From Dysgonamonadaceae bacterium (GTDB lineage Bacteria > Bacteroidota > Bacteroidia > Bacteroidales > Dysgonomonadaceae), in NCBI GenBank assembly GCA_028708095.1, contig JAQVZQ010000005.1, positions 1-33,457 of the forward strand: DNA of 33,457 nt. The letters run 5' to 3'. Below are positions 8,431 to 16,386 of the stretch, piece after piece. Position 1 is the first letter of the stretch; each line of letters starts with the position of its first letter. The translations under genes were made by a program, and so were the position numbers. The notes below the pieces were generated by a model. It was not told the DNA's origin. It saw only the letters and a program-made list of their open reading frames with translations, and did no database searches.

Positions 8431-8461
8431 TTTGTTTCTAATATAAATGCGATTAAATTTG
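8431..8461 (+). promoter_or_regulatory. Proximal promoter of the restriction-modification operon
   Basis: TTTG (8431-8434), exactly 19 bp, then TAAATTTG (8454-8461) is a perfect match to the Bacteroides promoter consensus. Transcription would begin near 8468, only about a dozen bases before the ATG at 8480. This supports that start over the in-frame ATG at 8447, which lies upstream of the -7 element. Confidence 0.75.
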
Positions 8462-8475
8462 TCAATAAATGACAA
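8459..8475. promoter_or_regulatory. Operator candidate (C-box-like) overlapping the proximal promoter
   Basis: ttgtca and tgacaa are perfect 6-bp inverted arms around ataaa. The palindrome overlaps the end of the -7 element and the expected start point, the classic position for autorepression by a restriction-modification controller protein. Confidence 0.6.
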
Positions 8476-8479
8476 CTCA

Positions 8480-8806
8480 ATGAAAACATTTGGAGAATAC
8501 ATAAAAAGTTTAAGAAGTAGAAACGGAATGACAATTAAAGAACTTGCTTTTCTGCTTGATTTAGACACTGCAAACTTAAGTAGAATAGAGAATAACAAAC
8601 GAGATTTTGATGAAAGGCGACTTCCAAAACTTGCGGAATTATTTGATCTAAACTTAAAAGAATTAGATGAAGAATACCTAACGGATCAACTTGGTAAAAA
8701 AATATATGAGACCAATTGCTCTAATCAGCTTTTGAAGGTGGCTCAAGAAAAAGCCGAATATCGTAGGACGTTGAGTAAGAAACTTAAAATAGAGGAAGCA
8801 TCATGA
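8480..8806 (+). CDS. XRE-family controller protein of the restriction-modification system
   Basis: This 108-residue protein starts at MKTFGEYIKSLRSRNGMTIKE. A helix-turn-helix spans about 5-62, with the recognition segment DLDTANLSRIENNKRDF, as in small C proteins that time restriction gene expression. A lysine-rich helical tail follows. Its stop overlaps the methyltransferase start (ATGA at 8803-8806), so the two are translationally coupled. An upstream in-frame ATG at 8447 would add 11 residues but lies before the -7 element of the perfect promoter. The palindrome at 8459-8475 is its likely target. It could be an ordinary XRE repressor, but position and coupling favour a controller role. 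Confidence 0.8.
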   Translation: MKTFGEYIKSLRSRNGMTIKELAFLLDLDTANLSRIENNKRDFDERRLPKLAELFDLNLKELDEEYLTDQLGKKIYETNCSNQLLKVAQEKAEYRRTLSKKLKIEEAS

Positions 8807-9855
8807 AAGTAGTATCATTTTTTGCAGGAGCAGGAGGTCTTGATTTGGGATTCCAAAAAGCAGGATTCGACGTTATTTGGGCAAACGAGTATGACAAGGA
8901 TATTTGGGAGACTTATGAAAAAAACCATCCAAATACAATCTTAGACAAAAGAAGTATAACAGATGTGAAATCAGGTGAAGTTCCAGATTGTGATGGGATT
9001 ATTGGTGGACCACCTTGCCAAAGTTGGAGTGAAGCTGGTGCTTTACGTGGAATAAATGATAAACGTGGTCAATTGTTTTATGATTTTATTAGAATTTTAG
9101 AAGCAAAGCAACCAAAGTTTTTCTTGGCTGAAAATGTAAGTGGTATGCTTATAGGGAGACATGGAGAAGCTTTGCAAAACATAAAGGAGTTATTTAAGAA
9201 TGCAGGTGTTGGTTATGATCTTTCTTTCCAATTACTGAATGCTTCTGATTTTAAAGTTCCACAGGATCGCAAGAGGGTGTTTTTTGTAGGTATTAGGAAA
9301 GATCTTGAATTTAATTTTATATTTCCTGACCCAATAAAGCAAAAGATTACCTTAGAACAAGCTATTATTGATCTAAAAGATTCAGTTGTTCCAGCTAAAG
9401 AAGGTAATAAAACGAATAAAGAAAACTGTAAAGTGCCAAATCATGAATACATGACAGGAGGCTTTTCATCTATGTTTATGTCTCGAAATCGGGTTAGAAC
9501 TTGGCAGCAACAATCATTTACTATTCAAGCTGGAGGTCGCCATGCTCCTCTACATCCTCAAGCACCTAAAATGAAGTTTATTGAACAGAATTCGAGAGAG
9601 TTTGTAAAAGGAAAAGAGGATTTGTACAGAAGGTTGAGCGTACGTGAGTGTGCAAGAATTCAAACATTCCCTGATAGCTTCATATTTTATTATAATCATA
9701 TTGCTGCAGGTTATAAAATGATTGGTAATGCTGTTCCTGTCCGACTGGCAAAATATATTGCTGTAAGCTTAAAACAACAAATTATCAACTCGGAAACTAA
9801 AACTGATCAATTAAAAACAAGTATTCTACAACTAGAAAACACAACTTCATACTAA
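8803..9855 (+). CDS. DNA (cytosine-5) methyltransferase, M.HaeIII-like
   Basis: This 350-residue enzyme transfers methyl from SAM to cytosine in DNA. The m5C motifs are in canonical order: I FAGAGGLDLGF (7-17), IV GGPPCQSWS (68-76, nucleophile C72), VI ENV (110-112), VIII QDRKR (154-158), IX RRLSVRECARIQTFP (276-290), X GYKMIGNAVP (303-312). Beyond the motifs, FQKAGF, ANEYDK, CDGIIGGPPCQSWSE and, in the target recognition region, MSRNRVR and LHPQAP look very close to M.HaeIII as I remember it, so GGCC is the probable target. That is recall of the family, not an alignment. It abuts the endonuclease gene with no gap. Confidence 0.95.
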   Translation: MKVVSFFAGAGGLDLGFQKAGFDVIWANEYDKDIWETYEKNHPNTILDKRSITDVKSGEVPDCDGIIGGPPCQSWSEAGALRGINDKRGQLFYDFIRILEAKQPKFFLAENVSGMLIGRHGEALQNIKELFKNAGVGYDLSFQLLNASDFKVPQDRKRVFFVGIRKDLEFNFIFPDPIKQKITLEQAIIDLKDSVVPAKEGNKTNKENCKVPNHEYMTGGFSSMFMSRNRVRTWQQQSFTIQAGGRHAPLHPQAPKMKFIEQNSREFVKGKEDLYRRLSVRECARIQTFPDSFIFYYNHIAAGYKMIGNAVPVRLAKYIAVSLKQQIINSETKTDQLKTSILQLENTTSY

Positions 9856-10815
9856 ATGGCAAATCAAACAATTAATGGTAAAGCTTTTGAATATGCTATA
9901 CTCTTAGAATTCTATGAACGATTAAACTTGATAACAACAGTTTCAATTACTAAGAATGATTTTTATCAAAACGCTAAAAAGTGCTTTGACAACTTTCCTG
10001 ACAACAAAAAAGACACTTTCAGAATAACAGCAAGTGCAGCAATAAATTTTTTGATTGATATTGAACCAAGACTTTCAAATGATATTAACAAAGATGATAT
10101 TTTAGTTCTTGAAATTGTTGGTGATCAGGCTGGTCAAATGGGGGATGTACGAGATGTTTTAATAATACGCTCATTGCAAAAATGGGAAATTGGTATTTCA
10201 GCAAAAAATAATCATAGAGCTGTTAAGCATTCTCGTTTGTCACAGAAGATTGATTTTGGTGAAAAGTGGTTAGAGGTACCTTGTTCTCAAAACTATTTTA
10301 ATGAAATCAAGCCAATTTTTGATATGCTATCTGATTTAAGAGCTCAAGATAAGTCAACCAAATGGAGCTCAATCGGCAATATGCATCAAGTTGTTTATAT
10401 TCCAATCTTAGATGCTTTTAAAAAAGAACTTCTACGACTTGATAAGACCAATCCAAAAATTGTAGCTGAAAATTTAGTTCAATACCTGATTGGAAATCAA
10501 GACTTTTACAAAATTATCAAAGGAGACAAAAGAGTTGAAATACAAGTTTACAATATAAAAGGAACATTAAATCTACCATTCAATCAAATTAAACCTAAAG
10601 CTAACATCCCCAAATTGAAACTACCATCGCGATTAATAGAGGTGGTTTATAAAGATAACTCGACAACAACCTTGTTGGTAGCATTAAATGAGGGTTGGCA
10701 AATTTCTTTTAGAATTCATAATGCCAAATCAACAATTGAGCCCTCTTTGAAATTTGATATAAACCTTGTGAGTGCTCCTCATACGCTTTTCACACAACAC
10801 CTTTTTATTAATTGA
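9856..10815 (+). CDS. Type II restriction endonuclease, HaeIII-like
   Basis: This 319-residue protein begins on the base after the methyltransferase stop. NGKAFEYAILLEFYERL at 7-23 and the block GDVRDVLIIR ... WEIGISAKNNHRAVKHSRLS at about 96-129 match my memory of the HaeIII endonuclease family (PF09556). The likely catalytic residues of the PD-(D/E)XK-like core are Asp97/Asp100 and Lys117. It should cut the unmethylated form of the site the neighbouring enzyme protects, probably GGCC. The frame is intact, so the system looks functional. The gene is visibly more A- and lysine-rich than the flanking peptidases, consistent with acquisition by transfer. Confidence 0.78.
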   Translation: MANQTINGKAFEYAILLEFYERLNLITTVSITKNDFYQNAKKCFDNFPDNKKDTFRITASAAINFLIDIEPRLSNDINKDDILVLEIVGDQAGQMGDVRDVLIIRSLQKWEIGISAKNNHRAVKHSRLSQKIDFGEKWLEVPCSQNYFNEIKPIFDMLSDLRAQDKSTKWSSIGNMHQVVYIPILDAFKKELLRLDKTNPKIVAENLVQYLIGNQDFYKIIKGDKRVEIQVYNIKGTLNLPFNQIKPKANIPKLKLPSRLIEVVYKDNSTTTLLVALNEGWQISFRIHNAKSTIEPSLKFDINLVSAPHTLFTQHLFIN

Positions 10816-10839
10816 AATAACCCCAAAACATTACATTCC

Positions 10840-12912
10840 ATGCTTAAAAAATATGCCTTATTAGCTTTACTTGTAGTGACTGTTACTGTTGTTGTGCAAG
10901 CAACCAAGTCAAATAAAAAAGCACAAAAGAAAGACAATATGACAAACGAGTTGATTATTACCGAAGTTCACGTTAACAACGTTATAGATTCATTATCTAC
11001 TACTATATCACAACCCAACTTGTTTCGTCTTGAACGTGGTGCGCAACAAGTGGCTGACTTGTGGAGACAAGAAGATGGTTCAGCCGAAGAGTATGAATCG
11101 TTTTGCATTGAAAACTTTATGACTGATAGCACAGCAATATCTCAATTATTTAGTAAGTTGGAACGTAACTTTGAATTATTCAATGGTTATTTCCACAACA
11201 TAGATTTGAAGCTAAAAGAACCATTACATCTGGAAGGACCAGCAATAGAGCCCATTGATATGATGTTTGGTGGATATGATGTGTCAGCTCATCTGAATGA
11301 TGATATGTATAGTTCGAAAATCGCTTTTATCACCGCACTCAACTTCCCTTTCTTCTCTTTGGAAGAGAAAACTAAACTGGGGGATAATTGGAGTAGAGAA
11401 GAGTGGGCGTTTGCTCGAATGGGTGATCGATTTATATCTCGTGTACCTGCTCAACTACAACAACATATATCACGCACCTTAACCAATGCTGACGCATACA
11501 TATCGGATTATAATATCTATATGGGCCAATTGCTGAACAAGGAGGGCCAGAGGTTATTCCCTCAAGATATGAAGCTGATTACTCACTGGGGATTGCGTGA
11601 TGAACTGAAATCAAATTATGCCGATGCAAACAATGGATTAGAAAAGCAACGCATGGTGTACAAAGTGATGCAACGGATTGTCGATCAAACTATTCCACAA
11701 CAAGTTATAAATGATGATGCTTATGAGTGGGATTTAGAAAACAATATAATATATTCAAATGGCAAAGAGGTTGTATCAACACCCGAACCAGATACACGTT
11801 ACAAAGTTTTTCTTGACAACTTTCATGCTATGAGGCAACTTGACACCTATTCTCCACACTATCCCACTCAACTATCCAGAGCTTTTGATGGAACAATGGA
11901 GGTGCCACAAAAAGATGTTGAAAAACTATTCAAAGATTTGCTCTCATCTCCTATAGTAAAAGAGGTAGCCTCTTTTATTGAATCAAGATTGAAGCGCCCG
12001 TTAGAACCATTCGATATATGGTACAATGGCTTTAAGTCACAAGAAGGTGTTTCTGAAGACGAGCTCTCAGGCATAACATCAAAAAAATATCCCACTGCCG
12101 CAGCAGTAGAAGCCGATTTGCCACGCATGCTTCGCACATTGGGTTGGTCATCAGAAAAAGCAAAGAAAATAATCTCGCTAATAACTGTAGATGCGTCACG
12201 TGGTGCTGGACATGCTTGGGGAGCAAGTATGCGTAACGATATATCACATTTACGTACACGTATTGGTAAAGAGGGCATGGATTATAAGGGGTATAATATT
12301 GCGGTGCATGAGTTTGGCCACAATGTGGAACAAACCATCACTATGAATGATGTTGACTACTATATGTTGAGTGGAGTGCCCAACACTGCATTTACCGAAG
12401 CCATTGCTTTTTTGTTTCAGAAACGAGATTTGGATTTACTGGGTTTAAAGCAAAGCAATCCTAATGATGATTACTATTTGGCACTTGATAACTTTTGGTC
12501 AAGTTACGAAGTTATGGGAGTATCGTTGGTAGATATTCAAGTATGGGAGTGGCTTTATGCACATCCAGATGCAACCACTTCGCAGCTGAAAGACGCCGTA
12601 ATATCTATTTCCAAAGATGTATGGAACACATATTATTCAGAAGTATTGGGCGGCAAAGACGAAACATTGTTGGGTATATACTCTCATATGATAGACTATC
12701 CACTCTATTTGCCAAATTACCCAATGGGACATCTCATCGATTTTCAAATCGAACAACAAGTAAGAGGTAAGAATATGGCCAATGAAGTTGAGCGAATGCT
12801 GACGCAAGGTAGCATCACCCCACAAAGATGGATGATGGGTGCAGTAGGGCAGAAGATTTCTATCGATCCATTGTTGAATGCTACGGAAGAGGCGCTGAGT
12901 GTGTTGAAGTAA
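10840..12912 (+). CDS. Zinc metallopeptidase with HEFGH motif, M3/M2-like, exported
   Basis: This 690-residue protein has a hydrophobic N-terminal segment (residues 4-21) followed by a Lys-rich stretch, suggesting a signal peptide or membrane anchor. The active site is VHEFGHNVEQTI with HEFGH at 490-494, and a second Glu in FTEAIAFLF (E520) 26 residues later is a plausible third zinc ligand, as in gluzincins. The rest is mostly helical, like M3 oligopeptidases or M2 dipeptidases, but the M3 signature HEFGHxxH is not followed exactly. It starts 24 bp after the endonuclease gene, and I see no clear promoter. Peptide cleavage in the periplasm or at the surface is the likely role; the exact family is uncertain. 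Confidence 0.7.
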   Translation: MLKKYALLALLVVTVTVVVQATKSNKKAQKKDNMTNELIITEVHVNNVIDSLSTTISQPNLFRLERGAQQVADLWRQEDGSAEEYESFCIENFMTDSTAISQLFSKLERNFELFNGYFHNIDLKLKEPLHLEGPAIEPIDMMFGGYDVSAHLNDDMYSSKIAFITALNFPFFSLEEKTKLGDNWSREEWAFARMGDRFISRVPAQLQQHISRTLTNADAYISDYNIYMGQLLNKEGQRLFPQDMKLITHWGLRDELKSNYADANNGLEKQRMVYKVMQRIVDQTIPQQVINDDAYEWDLENNIIYSNGKEVVSTPEPDTRYKVFLDNFHAMRQLDTYSPHYPTQLSRAFDGTMEVPQKDVEKLFKDLLSSPIVKEVASFIESRLKRPLEPFDIWYNGFKSQEGVSEDELSGITSKKYPTAAAVEADLPRMLRTLGWSSEKAKKIISLITVDASRGAGHAWGASMRNDISHLRTRIGKEGMDYKGYNIAVHEFGHNVEQTITMNDVDYYMLSGVPNTAFTEAIAFLFQKRDLDLLGLKQSNPNDDYYLALDNFWSSYEVMGVSLVDIQVWEWLYAHPDATTSQLKDAVISISKDVWNTYYSEVLGGKDETLLGIYSHMIDYPLYLPNYPMGHLIDFQIEQQVRGKNMANEVERMLTQGSITPQRWMMGAVGQKISIDPLLNATEEALSVLK

Positions 12913-12919
12913 ATCACCC

Positions 12920-13069
12920 TTCCAGCATTTTTCGTGTTTCAAACAGGTCAACTTCACTTACTTTCCGAGCAACGGAAAGTGCAAAAAGTCTACATGATGT
13001 ACTTTCGTAGCCTCCGAAAGTGCAAAAAGTCAACTTCATGAGCTTCCGGAGAGATGAAAAAGTAGAAAA
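12920..13069. repeat. Tandem hairpin repeats, exact 41-bp period, three to four copies
   Basis: Two good units start at 12961 and 13002, each with a 19-bp inverted repeat (ctttccg ... cggaaag, then ctttcg ... cgaaag) and a 22-bp linker (tgcaaaaagtc then wACwTSATG-like). Degenerate units flank them at 12920 and 13043. The stems differ between copies but remain paired. The 41-bp layout equals that of the array at 16037-16386. Confidence 0.85.
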
Positions 13070-13119
13070 AAGAAAATTGCCATGAGGATTTTCTGAACAC
13101 AACCTAAAATTAAATCAAA

Positions 13120-13200
13120 ATGAAAATAAAAAATGCTCTAAGTGATACAAAGAGACTGATTTATGATGTTTGCCTCGAGAGCTGCTGCACCCTTTTATAA
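13120..13200 (+). CDS. Possible 26-residue peptide
   Basis: A short open frame begins with MKIKNALSDTK and ends with a cysteine-rich tail (CLESCCTLL). There is no ribosome binding site to judge, which is normal in this phylum. Such frames arise by chance, and nothing but position supports it. Confidence 0.12.
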   Translation: MKIKNALSDTKRLIYDVCLESCCTLL

Positions 13201-13312
13201 GCAGAATTATTTTTAGTTTAAATTACAAATCCCTTCCCTTGCAAAAACTTTTATGCAATAGAAACGTTAAATTAATCTAAGCGCTTTTATGTAATTAAAA
13301 ATATTGTAATTT

Positions 13313-13320
13313 TACTTTTC
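13313..13320 (+). promoter_or_regulatory. Weak -7 candidate for sucCD
   Basis: TACTTTTC matches seven of eight positions of TAnnTTTG, 46 bp before sucC. No TTTG lies at 19-bp spacing. Confidence 0.3.
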
Positions 13321-13365
13321 TAATTGAAACGCAAAAGAAATAAATTAATATAAACAACAGGTCAC

Positions 13366-14499
13366 ATGAAAATTCATGAATATCAAGCTAAAGACATTTT
13401 TGTAAAATACGGAATCCCCATTAATCCAGGTTATTTGTGTCACAGTGTGGACGATGCCATAAAAGCGTATGAGAAAATTGACCACGGCTTAGTTGTCGTA
13501 AAAGCACAGGTTTTGACTGGTGGCAGGGGCAAGGCTGGAGGAGTAAAGTTAGCAAAAGACACCGTCGGAATGCGCAATCATGCAGCCAACATTTTGGGCA
13601 TGGACATCAAAGGTTACACAGTTGACAGGATATTGCTGGCAAAGGCAGAGGATATCGAAGCTGAATATTATGTAAGTTATGTAATTGACCGAAATACAAA
13701 GTCCACTTTGTTGATGTTAAGTAAAGAGGGTGGTGTGGATATTGAAGAAGTAGCAAATGCTACGCCTGAAAAGATTCACAAAATTGTCATAGACCCAACG
13801 ATTGGTGTACCCGATTTCTTGGCACGTCAAGCTGCATTTCTTCTATTCGATGATATTAAGCAAGTGAGACAAGCCGCATCCATTTTGCAAAAACTTTACA
13901 AGTTATTCGTTGAAACTGATGCCTCATTAGCCGAAATCAATCCTTTAATATTGACACCTGATGAAAAAGTAATTGCCATTGATGCTAAAATGACATTTGA
14001 CGACAATGCACTTTATCGTCAAATGAAGATAAATGATCTGTTTGAGCCTACCGAAGAGGAGAGAAAAGAACAAAAGGCAAAAACGAAAGGTTTTAGCTAT
14101 GTTCAGTTAGATGGCGACATAGGTTGTATGGTAAATGGTGCTGGATTGGCCATGACTACCATGGACATGATTAAACTGTATGGTGGAAATCCAGCCAACT
14201 TTTTAGATATTGGTGGTAGCTCAAACCCAACGAAGGTTATTGAAGCCATGAAGCTACTCTTGTCAGATAAGGATGTGAAAGTAGTTTTAATAAATATTTT
14301 TGGTGGCATCACGCGTTGTGATGATGTTGCCAATGGTTTGTTAGCAGCCTTTAAACAAATAGATACCAATATTCCCATCGTGATAAGACTTACGGGTACT
14401 AATGAAGTTGAGGGTAGGGAGTTGCTTAAGGGAAGTAAGTTTCACTTGGCTGAAACAATGGGCGATGCAACACGCCAAGCAGTAGAGTTAGCCAAATAA
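13366..14499 (+). CDS. sucC: Succinyl-CoA synthetase beta subunit
   Basis: This 377-residue ADP/GDP-forming ligase subunit couples succinyl-CoA cleavage to nucleotide phosphorylation together with SucD. The N-terminal ATP-grasp domain begins with MKIHEYQAKDIFVKYGIP, and the nucleotide loop is VVKAQVLTGGRGKAGGVK around 43-60. ETDASLAEINPLI around 183-195 holds the metal-binding region. The C-terminal CoA-ligase domain contains FLDIGGSSNP and NIFGGITRCDDVANG. It is slightly shorter than the E. coli protein (388) but complete. It is followed by sucD 71 bp later. In a fermenter the pair may run toward succinyl-CoA for propionate synthesis, or toward ATP. Confidence 0.96.
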   Translation: MKIHEYQAKDIFVKYGIPINPGYLCHSVDDAIKAYEKIDHGLVVVKAQVLTGGRGKAGGVKLAKDTVGMRNHAANILGMDIKGYTVDRILLAKAEDIEAEYYVSYVIDRNTKSTLLMLSKEGGVDIEEVANATPEKIHKIVIDPTIGVPDFLARQAAFLLFDDIKQVRQAASILQKLYKLFVETDASLAEINPLILTPDEKVIAIDAKMTFDDNALYRQMKINDLFEPTEEERKEQKAKTKGFSYVQLDGDIGCMVNGAGLAMTTMDMIKLYGGNPANFLDIGGSSNPTKVIEAMKLLLSDKDVKVVLINIFGGITRCDDVANGLLAAFKQIDTNIPIVIRLTGTNEVEGRELLKGSKFHLAETMGDATRQAVELAK

Positions 14500-14570
14500 T
14501 AAATGCTTCTTATGCTAACACAATTATTTAATTCAATTACAAAACAACACAGATTCAAAATACATACAAT

Positions 14571-15437
14571 ATGAGCATCCTAATAGATAAAAACACACGA
14601 CTACTGGTTCAGGGAATTACAGGGCGAGATGGTGGATTTCACGCATCAAAAATGATGGAGTACGGAACAAGCGTTGTTGCAGGTACATCTCCTGGCAAAG
14701 CAGGTCAACAAGTTGATGGTATTCCAGTTTTCAATACTGTGCAAGACGCTGTTAACGATACAGGCGCAAACACTTCAGTAATTTTTGTGCCAGCAGCATT
14801 TGCAAAAGATGCTATGATGGAAGCCGCTGCTGCTGGAATAAAGTTGATTATTTGCATTACCGAAGGTGTGCCTACTCAAGATGTTGTGAGTTCCTACAAT
14901 TTTATTAACAACAAGAGAGCCTATTTAATAGGACCAAATTGTCCAGGACTGATATCACCCGATAAAAGCTTGGTGGGGATTATGCCCGCAAAGATTTTTA
15001 AACAAGGAGGCACAGGTGTAATTAGCCGAAGCGGAACACTCACCTATGAAGTTGTTTACAACTTGACAACAAATGGCATGGGGCAATCTACTGCTATTGG
15101 TGTAGGCGGCGATCCTGTGGTTGGGCTCTATTATAAAGAGCTGCTTACTATGTTTGAGAACGATCCAGATACCGACTCCATTGCCCTTATTGGCGAAATT
15201 GGTGGTGACGCTGAAGAGCAAGCTGCAGAATATATAAAAAACAACATCACCAAACCTGTTGCGGTATTCATTGCAGGACAATCCGCACCTCCTGGGAAAC
15301 AAATGGGACATGCTGGTGCTATCATTTCAAGCAGTGGTGGAACAGCCGCAGAGAAGATTGCAGCTTTTGAAGCTGCTGGTATTCCTGTTGCAAAGGAACC
15401 AAGCGAAATTCCAATGTTGTTGAAGAGGAAGAGATAA
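14571..15437 (+). CDS. sucD: Succinyl-CoA synthetase alpha subunit
   Basis: This 288-residue subunit has the N-terminal CoA-binding Rossmann domain ([22 protein letters not shown] from residue 11), [10 protein letters not shown] at 121-130, and RSGTLTYEV at 153-161. The catalytic histidine that carries the phosphate is in [11 protein letters not shown], at H247, matching His246 of E. coli SucD. The length is typical. It forms the sucCD operon, and a hairpin with a short T-run begins 60 bp after its stop. Confidence 0.97.
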   Translation: MSILIDKNTRLLVQGITGRDGGFHASKMMEYGTSVVAGTSPGKAGQQVDGIPVFNTVQDAVNDTGANTSVIFVPAAFAKDAMMEAAAAGIKLIICITEGVPTQDVVSSYNFINNKRAYLIGPNCPGLISPDKSLVGIMPAKIFKQGGTGVISRSGTLTYEVVYNLTTNGMGQSTAIGVGGDPVVGLYYKELLTMFENDPDTDSIALIGEIGGDAEEQAAEYIKNNITKPVAVFIAGQSAPPGKQMGHAGAIISSSGGTAAEKIAAFEAAGIPVAKEPSEIPMLLKRKR

Positions 15438-15579
15438 GGCTCATGACGTTATCTTTGCGTTGTACGCAAATAGCTATAAAACTCATCTATACTTATAAAC
15501 CGCATTCAATTGATTGCGGTTTTATCATTGTAAATGAATGTATTGCATTACATTTCAAAGAGGATGGAAGGATGGGTGG
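15438..15579. other. Start of the 1.57-kb gene-free stretch after sucD
   Basis: Positions 15438-17005 contain no convincing gene. In order they hold the sucD terminator, an inverted hairpin-repeat module (15580-15908), a 41-bp tandem array (16037-16386) and a long AT-rich leader for the next operon. The 64-codon frame starting at 15538 lies across the repeat module and is not credible. Confidence 0.6.
15497..15525 (+). terminator. Terminator of sucCD
   Basis: aaaccgca (15497-15504) pairs with tgcggttt (15515-15522) around a loop that is itself a small palindrome, followed by a T-rich tail. Confidence 0.75.
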
Positions 15580-15908
15580 ATAATGTCACTCCTTACGGAG
15601 TTTTGGTGTAGTTCTACACTATTTGCTATAATAATTTCAGCCCTTGTGGGCTTTAATGCTGAGCTAAATGAACTCTCGCTATCGTCTCTTAATTATTTAA
15701 CAAGTCACAGGTCAGAGACTTGCGCCAGCTAAAGTTTTCCATTGCATTGACCTGTTGAATTTTACAAGCAATACTATAATCAAAATAAGGTTGTTGTTAT
15801 TGTAAGCAAGAACAACAAATAAATCCAGAAACTCCGCAAGGTGTGATATTATTGTAGTAAAGAACATTTAATAGAAACGGAAACACCGCATAGAGGTGAC
15901 ATTGTTTT
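15580..15908. repeat. Hairpin-repeat module A (two minus units, two to three plus units)
   Basis: Minus-oriented units lie at 15580-15601 and 15626-15652 (stems actcc/ggagt and agccc/gggct). Plus-oriented units lie at 15830-15857 and 15882-15908, with a more degenerate one at about 15778-15806. Hairpin starts are 51-52 bp apart within each orientation. Each unit is a 5-bp stem with a 3-4-nt loop followed by TGnnATTATTATAG-like sequence. The same units surround the transposase gene at 32.4 kb, but none is present here. Confidence 0.8.
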
Positions 15909-16036
15909 GATAATTAGTCTCCACTCCTGCCATTGTCTGCCAAAAATCCTCTTTATTTGAGTATTACAAAGACTAAAACACCATAACGAAACAGAAATCA
16001 GAGTTGATAAAGTGGGAAAGTATGGGTGTTAAAAAG

Positions 16037-16386
16037 TCAAAACATGTTAGGAGAAATGCTTTCTCCTCAGTGAAAAACCAGAACTTGTTATGGGAAATGC
16101 TTTCTACCCAGTAGAAAGTTAGAACTTGTTAAGGGAAATACTTTCTACTCAGCATAAAGCCAGAACTTGTTAAGGGAAGGACTTTCTACTCAGTGGAAAG
16201 CCAAAAATTGTTAGAGGAGATGCTTTATACTCAGTAGAAAGCTTGAAATTGTTTGGAAAGGTACTTTCTACTCAGTAGAAAGCAGGAAATTGTTTGGGGG
16301 GGTACTTTTTCAACATGAGAAAGTGTGAACTTTCTAAGTGAAACACTATTTCAGCTTAATATCAGTACGAACTTGTGCAATTTATC
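16037..16386. repeat. Tandem hairpin repeats, exact 41-bp period, about eight copies
   Basis: Units begin at 16059, 16100, 16141, 16182, 16223, 16264 and 16305, each exactly 41 bp after the last. A half unit precedes them and a decayed unit begins at 16346. Each has a 19-bp inverted repeat (best form ctttctactcagtagaaag) and a 22-bp linker resembling ccagaacttgttaagggaaatg. The leading half unit has aaaaagtcaa, as in the array at 12920, linking the two arrays into one family. Confidence 0.92.

Larger units (their letters stand above)
12913..13365. other. Intergenic region before sucC
   Basis: The first third is occupied by the 41-bp tandem repeat array. The rest is AT-rich and holds a 26-codon open frame and a weak promoter candidate for sucC. 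I see no terminator with a T-run after the peptidase gene. Confidence 0.6.

Noticed and set aside
12032-12278. Antisense open frames inside the metallopeptidase gene
   Set aside because: These are shadows of a long, well-supported gene with active-site motifs on the other strand.
15538-15732. 64-codon open frame downstream of sucD
   Set aside because: It runs through two hairpin-repeat units and has no recognisable protein character.
16037-16386. CRISPR array
   Set aside because: The period is regular, but both the hairpin part and the 22-bp linker are conserved between units, so there are no unique spacers, and no cas gene is present.
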